Part shown: positions 7,229-14,823 of the stretch, one piece after another
Layout of the letters: each line of letters starts with the position of its first letter
How positions within the stretch are numbered: the first letter of the stretch is position 1
NCBI GenBank assembly: GCA_036625675.1
Contig: JAZKTH010000016.1
Coordinates: 1 to 23,427 of the forward strand
DNA length: 23,427 nt
Direction: 5' to 3'
From: Halalkaliarchaeum sp036625675
GTDB lineage: Archaea; Halobacteriota; Halobacteria; Halobacteriales; Haloferacaceae
Translations under genes and position numbers: made by a program
Notes under the pieces: model-generated
The model's input: only the letters and a program-made list of their open reading frames with translations
Databases searched by the model: none
What the model was told of the DNA's origin: nothing

Positions 7229-7322
7229 ACCACGACTGCGGCCGGGGAGGGTGAAAACCCCGCGGTTCAGTCCTCACCCCGTGAGAGAAACGCATTTCAG
7301 GGTGCAGGCCGGATCCGTCGCC

Positions 7323-7997
7323 GTGAAACTCGGCGCCGACGAGGCGGGAAAGGGACCTGTGCTGGGGCCGATGATCGCGGCGGCGGTCCGGGCGCCTCGG
7401 GACGCGATCCCGGCGGACGTGGACGACTCGAAGCGACTCTCGGCGACCCGTCGGGAGCGCCTCGATCGACGACTCCGCGACGACCCCGCGATCTCCGTCG
7501 GGGTGGCAGCGGTCGGGCCGACCGCGATCGACAGCCCCGAAACCGACATGAACGCCCTCACCGCGTCCGCCCAGGCCCGTGCGCTCGCGGACGTGGCGAG
7601 CGACGGCGATCGGGCGGTAGTCGACGCCGGGGACGTCTCGGAGTCCCGGTTCGCCCGCCGGGTCCGGGAGGGAGCCGCCGAACGCGGGGTCGAGATCGGA
7701 GTGACCGCCGAGCACGGGGCGGACGAGAGGCACCCGGTCGTCTCGGCGGCGAGCGTGGTCGCCAAGGTGGAGCGCGACCGGCGGATGGAGGTAATCGACG
7801 CGGAGTACGCCCCGCTGGTCGCCGGGCAGGGCGTGGAGGGAGTCGGGAGCGGCTACCCGGGCGATCCGACGACCCGGGAGTTCCTCCGTGCACACGTGAA
7901 GCTGTACGGGGACCTGCCGGACTGCGCCCGGCGGTCGTGGTCGACGTGTGAAGACGTCCTCGCGGCGGCGGAACAGTCCGCGCTCGGTGACTTTTGA
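7323..7997 (+). CDS. rnhB: Ribonuclease HII
   Basis: Endonuclease that cuts RNA in RNA/DNA hybrids and at single ribonucleotides in DNA, acting in replication and ribonucleotide repair. The 224-residue product has the archaeal RNase HII layout. The first active-site pair is Asp6-Glu7 in GADEAGKGPVLGP, the third acid Asp101 lies in AVVDAGDVS, and the fourth Asp134 in ADERHPVVSAAS, followed by VVAKVERDR and the substrate-binding GSGYPGDP. The positions match those of the well-studied Archaeoglobus enzyme (Asp6, Glu7, Asp101, Asp129) closely. The GTG at 7323 is selected because it puts Asp6-Glu7 in register; the in-frame extension upstream runs back into the divergent gene. Its stop lies only 3 bases from that of the convergent phosphohexomutase. 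Confidence 0.95.
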   Translation: MKLGADEAGKGPVLGPMIAAAVRAPRDAIPADVDDSKRLSATRRERLDRRLRDDPAISVGVAAVGPTAIDSPETDMNALTASAQARALADVASDGDRAVVDAGDVSESRFARRVREGAAERGVEIGVTAEHGADERHPVVSAASVVAKVERDRRMEVIDAEYAPLVAGQGVEGVGSGYPGDPTTREFLRAHVKLYGDLPDCARRSWSTCEDVLAAAEQSALGDF

Positions 7998-8000
7998 GCG

Positions 8001-9404
8001 CTACCTCGCCGCGTCTCCCGCGTCCTTGAGCTCCCGGAACAGGGAATCGGCGAGCTTCCGGGCCCGGCTCTCCTCCCGGGCCTCCGCGTAGATTCGCATC
8101 TTCGGCTCCGTCCCGGAGGGACGGACGAGGACCCACGCGTCCCCGTAGTCGAGGCGGTAGCCGTCGGTCGCGTCGAGTGCGGCGTCCTCCCGTTCGACGT
8201 ACCGCTCGGCGGCTTCAACCATCGCGCGTCGCTCGTCCTCGCCGTCGTACTCGAGGTTGTACCTGACGTTGGCGTACTCCCGGTACGGCTCGACGACCTC
8301 GCTCGCGGTGGCGTCTTCGGTCGCCAGCAGTTCCAGGAACCGCGCGCCGATGAGGGCGCCGTCGCGAACGAGCGCCTCCTCCGGGAAGAACACCCCGCCG
8401 TTTCCCTCGCCGGCGATCGGCACCCGACGACGGTCCCGGTCGTCGCCGGGGTCGGCATCCTCGCCAGCCCAGATCTCGCGGACGCGCGTGATGATGCTCG
8501 TGGCCCCGATCGGGGTGAGCTCCAGGTCGGCTCCCACGTCCGCGCAGACGTCGACCAGCCGCTGGGAGACGTTCACCGCCGAGACGGTGACGTCGCCCGG
8601 CTCGAGCGCCGCCGCCGCCAGCGCGGCCAGCGAGGCGTCGCCCTCGACGTACTCGCCGTTCTCGTCCACGAAGATTGCGCGATCGGCGTCGCCGTCGTGG
8701 GCGATCCCGACGTCGGCCCCGGCGGCCCGGACGAGCCGGCGGAGGTCGTCGAGGTGGGCGGGGACGGGTTCGGGAAGCCGTCCGGGGAAGTGACCGTCGG
8801 GCTGAGCGTTGACGGTCACGACTTCGCAGCCGAGTTCCCTGAAGAAGTCGGGCGAGGTGAGCGCGCCGGCGCCGTGCGCGGGGTCCAGCGCGACGGTCAG
8901 TCCGGCGTCCGCGACGGCGTCCCGGTCGACGGTCTCGAGTAGTTCCTCCAGGTAGGTTCGATTGACCCCGTCGACCCGGCGCGTCTCGCCGACGTCCCGC
9001 CAAGTCGTCCGGGCGAACGACTCCGAGAGAACGCGCCCCTCGACCGACTCGAGCGCGTCGGTCGCGAGCTCGACCCCGTCGGAGCCGACGAGCTTCACCC
9101 CGTTGAACTCCGGCGGGTTGTGCGAGGCGGTCAACAGCACGGCCGGGACCCCCTCGCGCCGGCAGTATCGACAGACGGCCGGCGTCGGCGCGATTCCGAG
9201 CCGATCGACGTCCGACCCCGCCGCGGACAGCCCCGCCGCGGCTGCGTTCGCGAACAGTTCCCCCGTCGTGCGGGTGTCCCGTGCGACGGCGACTCGCTCC
9301 ACGTCCCACGCCGATCCCGCGCCCCGGGCGAGGCGCAAAACTAGCGACGGCGTGAGGTCGTCGAGAGCGACCCCGCGGGCTCCGCTGGACCCGAAAAGCT
9401 CCAT
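8001..9404 (-). CDS. Alpha-D-phosphohexomutase (phosphoglucomutase/phosphomannomutase/GlmM family)
   Basis: Cytoplasmic enzyme moving phosphate between C1 and C6 of hexose phosphates, feeding sugar nucleotides for S-layer glycosylation and exopolysaccharide. The four family signatures are in order in 467 residues: catalytic phosphoserine loop TASHNPPEFNG (Ser94), magnesium loop DGDADR (237-242), sugar-recognition loop GEGNGGVFFPE (about 345-355), and phosphate-binding loop RPSGTEPK (428-435). The start MELFGSSGARG at 9404 is the usual archaeal N-terminus of the family. Whether it prefers glucosamine, mannose or glucose phosphate cannot be told; haloarchaea normally carry several paralogues, so I give no symbol. 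It is convergent with rnhB and lies 91 bases beyond the end of the lrp gene in the same direction. Confidence 0.92.
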   Translation of the reverse strand: MELFGSSGARGVALDDLTPSLVLRLARGAGSAWDVERVAVARDTRTTGELFANAAAAGLSAAGSDVDRLGIAPTPAVCRYCRREGVPAVLLTASHNPPEFNGVKLVGSDGVELATDALESVEGRVLSESFARTTWRDVGETRRVDGVNRTYLEELLETVDRDAVADAGLTVALDPAHGAGALTSPDFFRELGCEVVTVNAQPDGHFPGRLPEPVPAHLDDLRRLVRAAGADVGIAHDGDADRAIFVDENGEYVEGDASLAALAAAALEPGDVTVSAVNVSQRLVDVCADVGADLELTPIGATSIITRVREIWAGEDADPGDDRDRRRVPIAGEGNGGVFFPEEALVRDGALIGARFLELLATEDATASEVVEPYREYANVRYNLEYDGEDERRAMVEAAERYVEREDAALDATDGYRLDYGDAWVLVRPSGTEPKMRIYAEAREESRARKLADSLFRELKDAGDAAR

Positions 9405-9495
9405 GTTCGATCCTGAGCCGGCGGGAGGGAAAGCCGTTCCGAAGGCGGCACGGTCCGTCACCCCCACCCGGAGGTCGCGACCGAAACCGCGGCGG

Positions 9496-9954
9496 TCACT
9501 CCTCGACGTCGAGTTCGAACTGCTCGTTTTCCGTCACCGCGTTGAGCACGACCGCCGTGTTCGACTCGCGGATGTTCTCGTCGGTCAGGATCTTCTTGAT
9601 CTGCTCGTTCATCCCGTCGGTGTCGAGGAACTTGCCGACGGCGATGACGTCGTAATCGCCGGTCACCTCGTACACGGAGATCATCTGTCGCTCCTCCCGG
9701 AGCCGCTCCGTGATCTCGGGGAGTGCGTCGCCCTCGACCTTCAACTGGAGGATCGCGGTGACGTCGTAACCGAGCGCGTCGTAATCGATTATCGGGGAGT
9801 ACCCCCGAATGACACCCTCCTCCTCGAGGTCCCGCAGGTGATTCGAGACCGTGGTGACCGAAACGTCGAGCTCCTCCCCGAGGCTCCGGAGGCTCGCGCG
9901 ACCGTTGTTCAGAAGCTCGTTTACCAACCTGGCATCGAGGTTTTCGTACGTCAT
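9496..9954 (-). CDS. lrp: Lrp/AsnC-family transcription regulator next to glnA
   Basis: DNA-binding regulator of 152 residues with the standard two-part layout. An N-terminal helix-turn-helix (about residues 4-50; LDARLVNELLNNGRASLRSL then VSVTTVSNHLRDLEEEGVI) is followed by a beta-linker (RGYSPIIDYDALGYD). The C-terminal RAM ligand-binding domain spans about 65-145, with the conserved glycine turn VYEVTGDYDVIAVGKF. The ATG at 9954 is preferred to the in-frame TTG at 9963. It is divergent from glutamine synthetase across 126 bases. From family knowledge, haloarchaeal Lrp proteins placed beside glnA regulate it and respond to amino acids such as glutamine; that role here is inference from position. 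A TATA element precedes it at the leaderless spacing. Confidence 0.9.
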   Translation of the reverse strand: MTYENLDARLVNELLNNGRASLRSLGEELDVSVTTVSNHLRDLEEEGVIRGYSPIIDYDALGYDVTAILQLKVEGDALPEITERLREERQMISVYEVTGDYDVIAVGKFLDTDGMNEQIKKILTDENIRESNTAVVLNAVTENEQFELDVEE

Positions 9955-9980
9955 TACAGCCAAGGAAGAACTGAGGGTTC

Positions 9981-9990
9981 TATAATTTTA
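9981..9990 (-). promoter_or_regulatory. lrp TATA box
   Basis: The minus strand reads TAAAATTATA, centred about 31 bases before the lrp ATG, predicting a leader of only a few bases. A CGAA-N12-TTCG inverted repeat (9991-10010) sits immediately upstream and is a possible regulator site. Confidence 0.55.
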
Positions 9991-10043
9991 CGAATGTCCA
10001 TCGGATTTCGAGACAGGGCGTATTGTGCACCAAACAACAACGT

Positions 10044-10050
10044 CTTTATA
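10044..10050 (+). promoter_or_regulatory. glnA TATA box
   Basis: CTTTATA is centred about 34 bases before the glnA ATG, predicting a start of transcription about 7 bases upstream of it. Confidence 0.6.
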
Positions 10051-10080
10051 CTGGCTGTATTGCGTTCATGCGTCCATAAC

Positions 10081-11451
10081 ATGACGGACGAAAACAGCGC
10101 ACCCGACGGCGGCCTCTCCGCCGAGGAACAGCAGATCGTCGACCAGATCGAGGAGGAGGGCGTCGACTTCCTCCGGTTGCAGTTCACCGACATTCTCGGA
10201 ACCGTAAAGAACGTCTCGATTCCGGCATCACAGGCCGAGAAAGCCCTGACCGAGGGCATCTACTTCGACGGATCGTCGATCGAGGGCTTCGTCCGGATCC
10301 AGGAGTCGGACATGCGGCTGAAGCCGGATCCGGAGTCGTTCGCGGTGCTGCCGTGGCGGAACACCGACTCGGGATCCGCGGCCAGGCTCATCTGTGACGT
10401 CATCAACACGACGACGGGCGAGCCGTTCGAGGGCGATCCGCGGTACGTCCTCAAGCGCGCGATCGACCGGGCGGAAGAGATGGGATACACGCTGAACGCG
10501 GGACCGGAACCGGAGTTCTTCGTCTTCGAGAAGGATGAGGACGGTCGCGCGACCACTACCACCCACGACGCCGGCGGGTACTTCGACCTGGCGCCGAAGG
10601 ACCACGCCTCCGACCTGCGCCGCGACATCATCTACAACCTCGAGGCGATGGGCTTCGAGGTCGAGGCCAGCCATCACGAGGTCGCCCAGGGGCAACACGA
10701 GATCGACTTCAAGTACGACGACGCGCTCACGACCGCCGACAACATCGCGACGTTCCGGTCAGTCGTTCGGGCGACCGCCGAGGAGAAGGATCTCCACGCG
10801 ACGTTCATGCCCAAGCCGATCGCTCACATCAACGGCTCCGGCATGCACACCCACCTCTCGCTTTTCGAGGACGGCGAGAACGTCTTCCACGATCCGGACG
10901 ACGAGTTCAACCTCTCGGAGACTGCGAAGTCGTTCCTGGCGGGCATCCTCGAGCACGCCCCCGCGCTGACGGCGGTGTGCAACCCGACGGTGAACAGCTA
11001 CAAGCGGCTGGTCCCGGGCTACGAGGCGCCCGTCTACGTCGCCTGGTCGGACGTGAACCGCTCGGCGCTGGTCCGCAAGCCCGCCGCGCGCGTGCCCGCC
11101 GCCTCCCGGATCGAACTCCGGTCGCCGGACCCGTCGGGCAACCCGTACCTGGCGCTGGCCGCGATGCTGCACGCCGGGCTCGACGGGATCGAGAAGGGGA
11201 TGGAGGCGCCGGACCCCGTCCGGGAGAACATCTACGAGTTCGACGAGGGGAAACGCGAGGAGTACGGCATCGACACCCTTCCGGGGAACCTCGGCGAGGC
11301 CATCGCCGCGCTGCAGGACGACGAGGTGGTCCAGAGCGCGCTCGGCGAACACGTCTACGAGAAGTTCGTGGAGGCGAAGACCCAGGAGTTCGGCGAGTAC
11401 GTGGCGGACGTCTCCCAGTGGGAACTGGACCGCTACCTCGAGAAGTTCTGA
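10081..11451 (+). CDS. glnA: Glutamine synthetase, type I
   Basis: ATP-dependent ligation of ammonia to glutamate, the main entry of nitrogen at low ammonia; a dodecamer in the cytoplasm. The 456-residue product carries all GSI signatures: DGSSIEGF in the N-terminal beta-grasp domain, the catalytic strands GPEPEFFVF and HHEVAQGQHEIDF, the ATP/glutamate segment INGSGMHTHLSL, the glutamate flap region NPTVNSYKRLVPGYEAPVY, and RSPDPSGNPYLALAAM. Near residue 380 the sequence is ENIYEFDEGKREEYGIDTLP, the GSI-alpha form, lacking the adenylylation-site motif of GSI-beta, so regulation by adenylylation is not expected. The ATG at 10081 follows the promoter at leaderless spacing; the frame upstream of it is antisense to lrp and the mutase gene. 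Divergent Lrp is the likely regulator. Confidence 0.97.
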   Translation: MTDENSAPDGGLSAEEQQIVDQIEEEGVDFLRLQFTDILGTVKNVSIPASQAEKALTEGIYFDGSSIEGFVRIQESDMRLKPDPESFAVLPWRNTDSGSAARLICDVINTTTGEPFEGDPRYVLKRAIDRAEEMGYTLNAGPEPEFFVFEKDEDGRATTTTHDAGGYFDLAPKDHASDLRRDIIYNLEAMGFEVEASHHEVAQGQHEIDFKYDDALTTADNIATFRSVVRATAEEKDLHATFMPKPIAHINGSGMHTHLSLFEDGENVFHDPDDEFNLSETAKSFLAGILEHAPALTAVCNPTVNSYKRLVPGYEAPVYVAWSDVNRSALVRKPAARVPAASRIELRSPDPSGNPYLALAAMLHAGLDGIEKGMEAPDPVRENIYEFDEGKREEYGIDTLPGNLGEAIAALQDDEVVQSALGEHVYEKFVEAKTQEFGEYVADVSQWELDRYLEKF

Positions 11452-11473
11452 GTTCCGCGGTCCGCCTCCGCCC

Positions 11474-11920
11474 TCACTCCTGATAGGCGATCCGGACCTG
11501 TTCCCAGCGACCGTTCGATTCGAGACGCGACTGCAGGGCGTCGGCGTACTCCTGGGTGAGGCGTTCGGCGGCCGCGAGCCGCTCTTCGTCGACGCCGTCG
11601 TCGCCGCCGAGTCCAAGCGCCCGTTTGATTCCGTCGAAAAGTCCCCCGGACCCGCCGGACCGATCCTCCCCGGAGGCGCCTCCCATCGCCGACATCTGCT
11701 GCCTTAGGTTGTCGAGTTCGGGCATGATCCCGGGGAGCTTCTCGGTGTCCGCCACGAGCCGCGCCCGTTCGGGGTCCTCGGCGTGTTCGATCTCGAACTC
11801 CGTCGCGGTCATGATCAGGCCCCACTCCTGACTCGAAAAGCGCGACTCCTGCACGCGTTCGGTGAACTCACCGTCGACGGCCATCCGCTCGCCGACGATC
11901 GAGTCGGTCCAGTCGCTCAT
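11474..11920 (-). CDS. Small conserved haloarchaeal protein (DUF5799-like)
   Basis: The 148-residue product resembles a haloarchaeal family I recall as DUF5799; function unknown. The N-terminal 60 residues look folded and beta-rich (MSDWTDSIVGERMAVDGEFTERV, then SQEWGLIMTATEFEIEHAED). A helix with Arg, Leu and Met follows (LPGIMPELDNLRQQMSAMGG), then a flexible Gly/Ser linker (GASGEDRSGGSGG), an amphipathic FDGIKRALGLGG and a final helix LAAAERLTQEYADALQSRLE. No cysteines or catalytic motif are seen. It converges with glnA across 22 bases. The ATG at 11920 gives the compact N-terminus; the reading frame extends further but into low-quality, Arg/Pro-rich sequence. Confidence 0.78.
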   Translation of the reverse strand: MSDWTDSIVGERMAVDGEFTERVQESRFSSQEWGLIMTATEFEIEHAEDPERARLVADTEKLPGIMPELDNLRQQMSAMGGASGEDRSGGSGGLFDGIKRALGLGGDDGVDEERLAAAERLTQEYADALQSRLESNGRWEQVRIAYQE

Positions 11921-11998
11921 ACCCGGCGTTCGTCGCATCGCGGGGAAAGCGTTGCGCTCGCTGTCCCCCGCCAGTTCCGCCGGTCGCACCCGCCGAGC

Positions 11999-12871
11999 CT
12001 ACGTCCCCTCGAACTCGGGCTCCCGGCGCGCGAGGAACGCCTCGACCCCCTCGGCGTGGTCCTCCGAGGCGAGTGCGGCCGCCTGCGCTTCCGCCTCCCG
12101 CTCGATTGCCGCCTCCAGGGAGCCCCGGCCGCCGCCTCGCAACAGCCGCTTCGACGCCCGGAGCGCGACGGGCGGGCCGGTCGCGATCCGGGTTAGGAAC
12201 TCCTCGACCGCGCCGTCGAACGCTTCGGCGGGATATGCGTGGTTCACGAGACCGAGTTCCTCGGCACGCGCCGCCGGAACCGGCTCGCCGGTGAACACGA
12301 GTTCGCGGGCGACGTTGTCCCCCACGAACCGGGGGAGGAAGTACGAGACCCCCGAGTCGATCGAGAGCCCGACCCGACGGAACCCGAACCCGAGCCGGGC
12401 GTCCTCGTGGGCGAGCTGGACGTCGCAGGAAAGCGCCAGCGCGGCGCCGGCCCCGATCGCGGGGCCGTGGATCCGGGCGACTGTCGGGAACTCACACTCC
12501 GCGGTCCGGCGGATACACCGCGCGGTGTTCCTGATGACGTGGCGCACCGCCGCCTCGAGCGGCGCGTCCGACTTCCGGAGCTCCCGCATCGCCGCGACGT
12601 CGCCGCCGGCACAGAACGCCGGGCCCGTCCCCTCGAGAACCACGCACCGGGCATCTGTTCCCTCGATGGCGTCGATCGCCGCCACGAGGCCGTCAGCCAG
12701 CTCGCGGGACAGCGCGTTCCGCCGGTCGGGATCGTCCAAGACGAGTCGGACGACGCCCGCGGGAACTCCCTCGCCACCGGCTTCGAGACGGACGAGATCG
12801 GTCTCGACGCCGACGTCCGCGAGATCCGGGCGATCGATCGGTGCGAAGTCGTCGTCGGATGAGTCGGACAT
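11999..12871 (-). CDS. Crotonase-fold enoyl-CoA hydratase/isomerase with PaaG-like active site
   Basis: A 290-residue crotonase-superfamily enzyme acting on acyl-CoA thioesters. The oxyanion-hole motifs are clear: FCAGGDVAAM (86-95) and HGPAIGAGAALALSCD (135-150). In classical enoyl-CoA hydratases two glutamates do the chemistry. By my alignment the first is replaced by Ala144, and the second by a residue in GFGFRRVG that is not acidic. Instead Asp172 in LSIDSGVSYFLPR aligns with the single catalytic aspartate of PaaG-type isomerases, whose motif is typically PDSGG...LPR. A delta3-delta2-enoyl-CoA or ring-epoxide isomerase activity is therefore more likely than hydration. The first 35 residues are an acidic extension. 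The ATG at 12871 gives MSDSSDDDF, and a T-rich promoter-like GCTTTTTC lies about 28 bases upstream. No other beta-oxidation gene is adjacent. Confidence 0.85.
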   Translation of the reverse strand: MSDSSDDDFAPIDRPDLADVGVETDLVRLEAGGEGVPAGVVRLVLDDPDRRNALSRELADGLVAAIDAIEGTDARCVVLEGTGPAFCAGGDVAAMRELRKSDAPLEAAVRHVIRNTARCIRRTAECEFPTVARIHGPAIGAGAALALSCDVQLAHEDARLGFGFRRVGLSIDSGVSYFLPRFVGDNVARELVFTGEPVPAARAEELGLVNHAYPAEAFDGAVEEFLTRIATGPPVALRASKRLLRGGGRGSLEAAIEREAEAQAAALASEDHAEGVEAFLARREPEFEGT

Positions 12872-12948
12872 GCGGGAGGCTGCTCGAAGCGGGGTGAAAA
12901 AGCTCCCGGCGCGGGCGGGGCGTTTCGGAGCCGACGCCAGTCGGACAG

Positions 12949-13977
12949 TCACCGGGGAATTCCGGCCTCCTCGAACGTCGCCATCTCCCGGAGGGTCGCA
13001 CACGCCCCTCGATAAACCGACATCGCGAGAACTGCGCCGGTCCCCTCCCCGAGTCGCATCTCCAGATCGAACAGCGGCGACAGCCCGAGTGCCTCGAGCT
13101 GGACGTCGTGGCCGTCCTCGACCGACCGGTGGGAGGGGAGCAGATACCGGCTCACGCGATCGTCGATCGCGGCGGCTGCGAGCGCCGCCGCGCCGGTGAC
13201 GAACCCGTCGACGACGACGGGAATCCGCCGGCTGGCCGCCTCCAGCGAGACGCCCGCGAGTCCGGCGAGTTCGAATCCCCCCACCGTCCGGAGCACGTCG
13301 ATCCCGTCGTCCGGGTCCGGATCGCGGGCCTCCAGCGCCTCTCGCACCACGGCAACTTTCCGCGCGAGCGCGTCGTCGCCGACGCCCGTGCCTCGTCCGG
13401 TCACCTCCTCCGGGGACACGCCCGTGATCGCCGCGGTGACGGCTGCGCTCGCCGTGGTGTTGCCGATCCCCATGTCGCCCAGACCGATCACGTCGGCGTG
13501 TGGAACGCGGTCCGCGACGACCCGCCGGCCGACCTCGATCGCCTCGATCGCCTCCTCCCGGGTCATCGCGGGTTCCTCCGCGAAGTTGGCCGTTCCCGCC
13601 GCGACGGGCTCGCGCACCACGTCCTCGGCGTGGTCGTACTCGCCGGCGACGCCCACGTCGACTACCAGGTTCTCCACGTCGCCGCTGCGCGCCAGGGCGT
13701 CGACTGCCGCCCCTCCCCGGGCGATGTTCTCGACCATCGCCGCCGTCACCGAAGCCGGGAAGGCGCTGACTCCCTCCGCGACGACGCCGTGGTCCCCCGC
13801 CATCGTGACGACGACCGGGGACGCAAGCGACGGCGCGGAATCGCCGACCATCCCCGCGATCCTGACCGAGAGCTCCTCCAGCCGACCCAGACTACCTGGC
13901 GGTTTAGTGAGCCGTCTCTGCCGGTCACGCGCGCGATCCATCGCCGTTTCGTCCAGCGGCGGAACGTCGACCTCCAT
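12949..13977 (-). CDS. cobT: Nicotinate-nucleotide:dimethylbenzimidazole phosphoribosyltransferase, bacterial-type CobT
   Basis: Activates the lower base of cobalamin: nicotinate mononucleotide plus 5,6-dimethylbenzimidazole gives alpha-ribazole phosphate and nicotinate. The 342-residue product matches bacterial CobT along its length. It has KPPGSLGRLEELSVRIAGM at the N-terminus, AGDHGVVAEGVSAFP, the GLGDMGIGNTTASAAV loop, GIDVLRTVGGFELAGLAGV, the SHRSVEDG segment and the RLGEGTGAVLAM loop holding the catalytic glutamate (Glu311, equivalent to Glu317 of Salmonella). From family knowledge, many archaea use the unrelated-looking UPF0284 proteins for this step, so the bacterial type is notable. 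The ATG at 13977 is spaced about 29 bases from a TATA element. The next gene upstream is a corrinoid adenosyltransferase in the same direction. Confidence 0.93.
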   Translation of the reverse strand: MEVDVPPLDETAMDRARDRQRRLTKPPGSLGRLEELSVRIAGMVGDSAPSLASPVVVTMAGDHGVVAEGVSAFPASVTAAMVENIARGGAAVDALARSGDVENLVVDVGVAGEYDHAEDVVREPVAAGTANFAEEPAMTREEAIEAIEVGRRVVADRVPHADVIGLGDMGIGNTTASAAVTAAITGVSPEEVTGRGTGVGDDALARKVAVVREALEARDPDPDDGIDVLRTVGGFELAGLAGVSLEAASRRIPVVVDGFVTGAAALAAAAIDDRVSRYLLPSHRSVEDGHDVQLEALGLSPLFDLEMRLGEGTGAVLAMSVYRGACATLREMATFEEAGIPR

Positions 13978-14002
13978 TGGTTCGAGAACCGACGGGCGCC
14001 CC

Positions 14003-14010
14003 GATAAGTT
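14003..14010 (-). promoter_or_regulatory. cobT TATA box
   Basis: The minus strand reads GAAAAACTTATC, a BRE/TATA-like pair centred about 29 bases before the cobT ATG. cobT therefore probably has its own promoter besides any read-through from the adenosyltransferase gene. Confidence 0.55.
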
Positions 14011-14050
14011 TTTCAGGTGTACTTTGAGTTTCGAAAATCGAGTTGACCGA

Positions 14051-14716
14051 TCAGTACTCCGTCCCCTTGCGGGCGGCGTGTCCCCCTTCCAGCGGGTGTT
14101 TCTCCTTTCTCACGGCGGAGATCAGGTGGGCGTGATCCTCGAGATAGTCGGGGCGGGAGTGGCTTCCGGTGCACACGAGTTCGAGGTTCGCCGGCTTCTC
14201 GTCGATCAGGCGTAGGACCTCGGCGGAGGAAAGCAGGCCGTGGTCGACGGCGTACAGAACCTCGTCGAGAACGAGCATGTGTACCCCTGCCTCCGGCGGC
14301 GAATCGAGGGGGATCGGTTCCCCGAGCGACGCCTCCCGCGCGGAATCGAGGAGATCCCGGGCGCGCGCCAGGGCAGCGCGGGCCTTCGCCTCGTGTTCGT
14401 CGTCGTCGGTCCCGTCGAGGAACCCGTGCCAGCCGTAGTGGCCGGTGTTCTCGTAGCTGATCCCGGGCACGGCGGCCATGGCGTTGTACTCCCCGCGCAC
14501 GTCCTCGACGGTGGCGGTTCCGCCCTTCAGGAACTGCAGGACGTGGACCCGGTAGCCGTGACCCGCCGCCCGGAACGCCATGCCGAGCGCGGCGGTGGTC
14601 TTCCCCTTGCCGTCGCCCCACCAGGCCTGGACCAGCCCGAACTCCTCGGGTGCGGACGCTTCGATCGGTCGGGCGGCCAGTCTCGACTCCCCGGAGGTGC
14701 CGTCTTCTTCGGTCAC
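14051..14716 (-). CDS. cobA: Cob(I)alamin/corrinoid adenosyltransferase, CobA/CobO/BtuR type
   Basis: Transfers the adenosyl group of ATP to cobalt of reduced corrinoids in cobalamin synthesis and salvage. The 221-residue product has the family's unusual P-loop GDGKGKTTAALG (starting at Gly34), the helix RAAGHGYRVHVLQFLKGG, and the corrinoid-facing segment GTATVEDVRGEYNAMA. The Walker-B-like strand MLVLDEVLYAVDHGLL and the C-terminal ELVCTGSHSRPDYLEDHAHLISAVRKEKH also fit the CobA/CobO group (normally TGR.A...LIE.AD.V.E....KH). The N-terminal 25 residues are an acidic extension. The GTG at 14716 is chosen because residues before it in the longer frame look like non-coding promoter sequence. 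It lies 73 bases upstream of cobT in the same direction; the two act on the same pathway. Confidence 0.93.
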   Translation of the reverse strand: MTEEDGTSGESRLAARPIEASAPEEFGLVQAWWGDGKGKTTAALGMAFRAAGHGYRVHVLQFLKGGTATVEDVRGEYNAMAAVPGISYENTGHYGWHGFLDGTDDDEHEAKARAALARARDLLDSAREASLGEPIPLDSPPEAGVHMLVLDEVLYAVDHGLLSSAEVLRLIDEKPANLELVCTGSHSRPDYLEDHAHLISAVRKEKHPLEGGHAARKGTEY

Positions 14717-14790
14717 GAAGGGAGGTCGAACCGGCAGGACGAATAGCTGTCGCCGTGGTTCTGCGGGCAATACCTGCCAGAACGCCGGAG

Positions 14791-14798
14791 TTAAGTAC
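14791..14798 (+). promoter_or_regulatory. TATA box before the leuA mini-ORF
   Basis: TTAAGTAC is centred about 29 bases before the ATG at 14824 and 91 before the leuA GTG. Transcription is thus predicted to begin at or near the mini-ORF start rather than at leuA. Confidence 0.5.
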
Positions 14799-14823
14799 CC
14801 TGCCTCCCCGACGAAGTAATACC

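Noticed and set aside
5289..7895. Very long open frame on the minus strand across three genes
   Set aside because: It is antisense or out of frame to phosphodiesterase, DHH and rnhB, all of which have complete catalytic motifs; its translation is Arg/Gly/Pro low-complexity, the usual shadow in high-GC DNA.
8962..10080. In-frame extension upstream of glnA
   Set aside because: It is antisense to the mutase and lrp genes, is Ser/Arg/Pro-rich, and crosses the glnA promoter; glnA starts at 10081 in the family's usual place.
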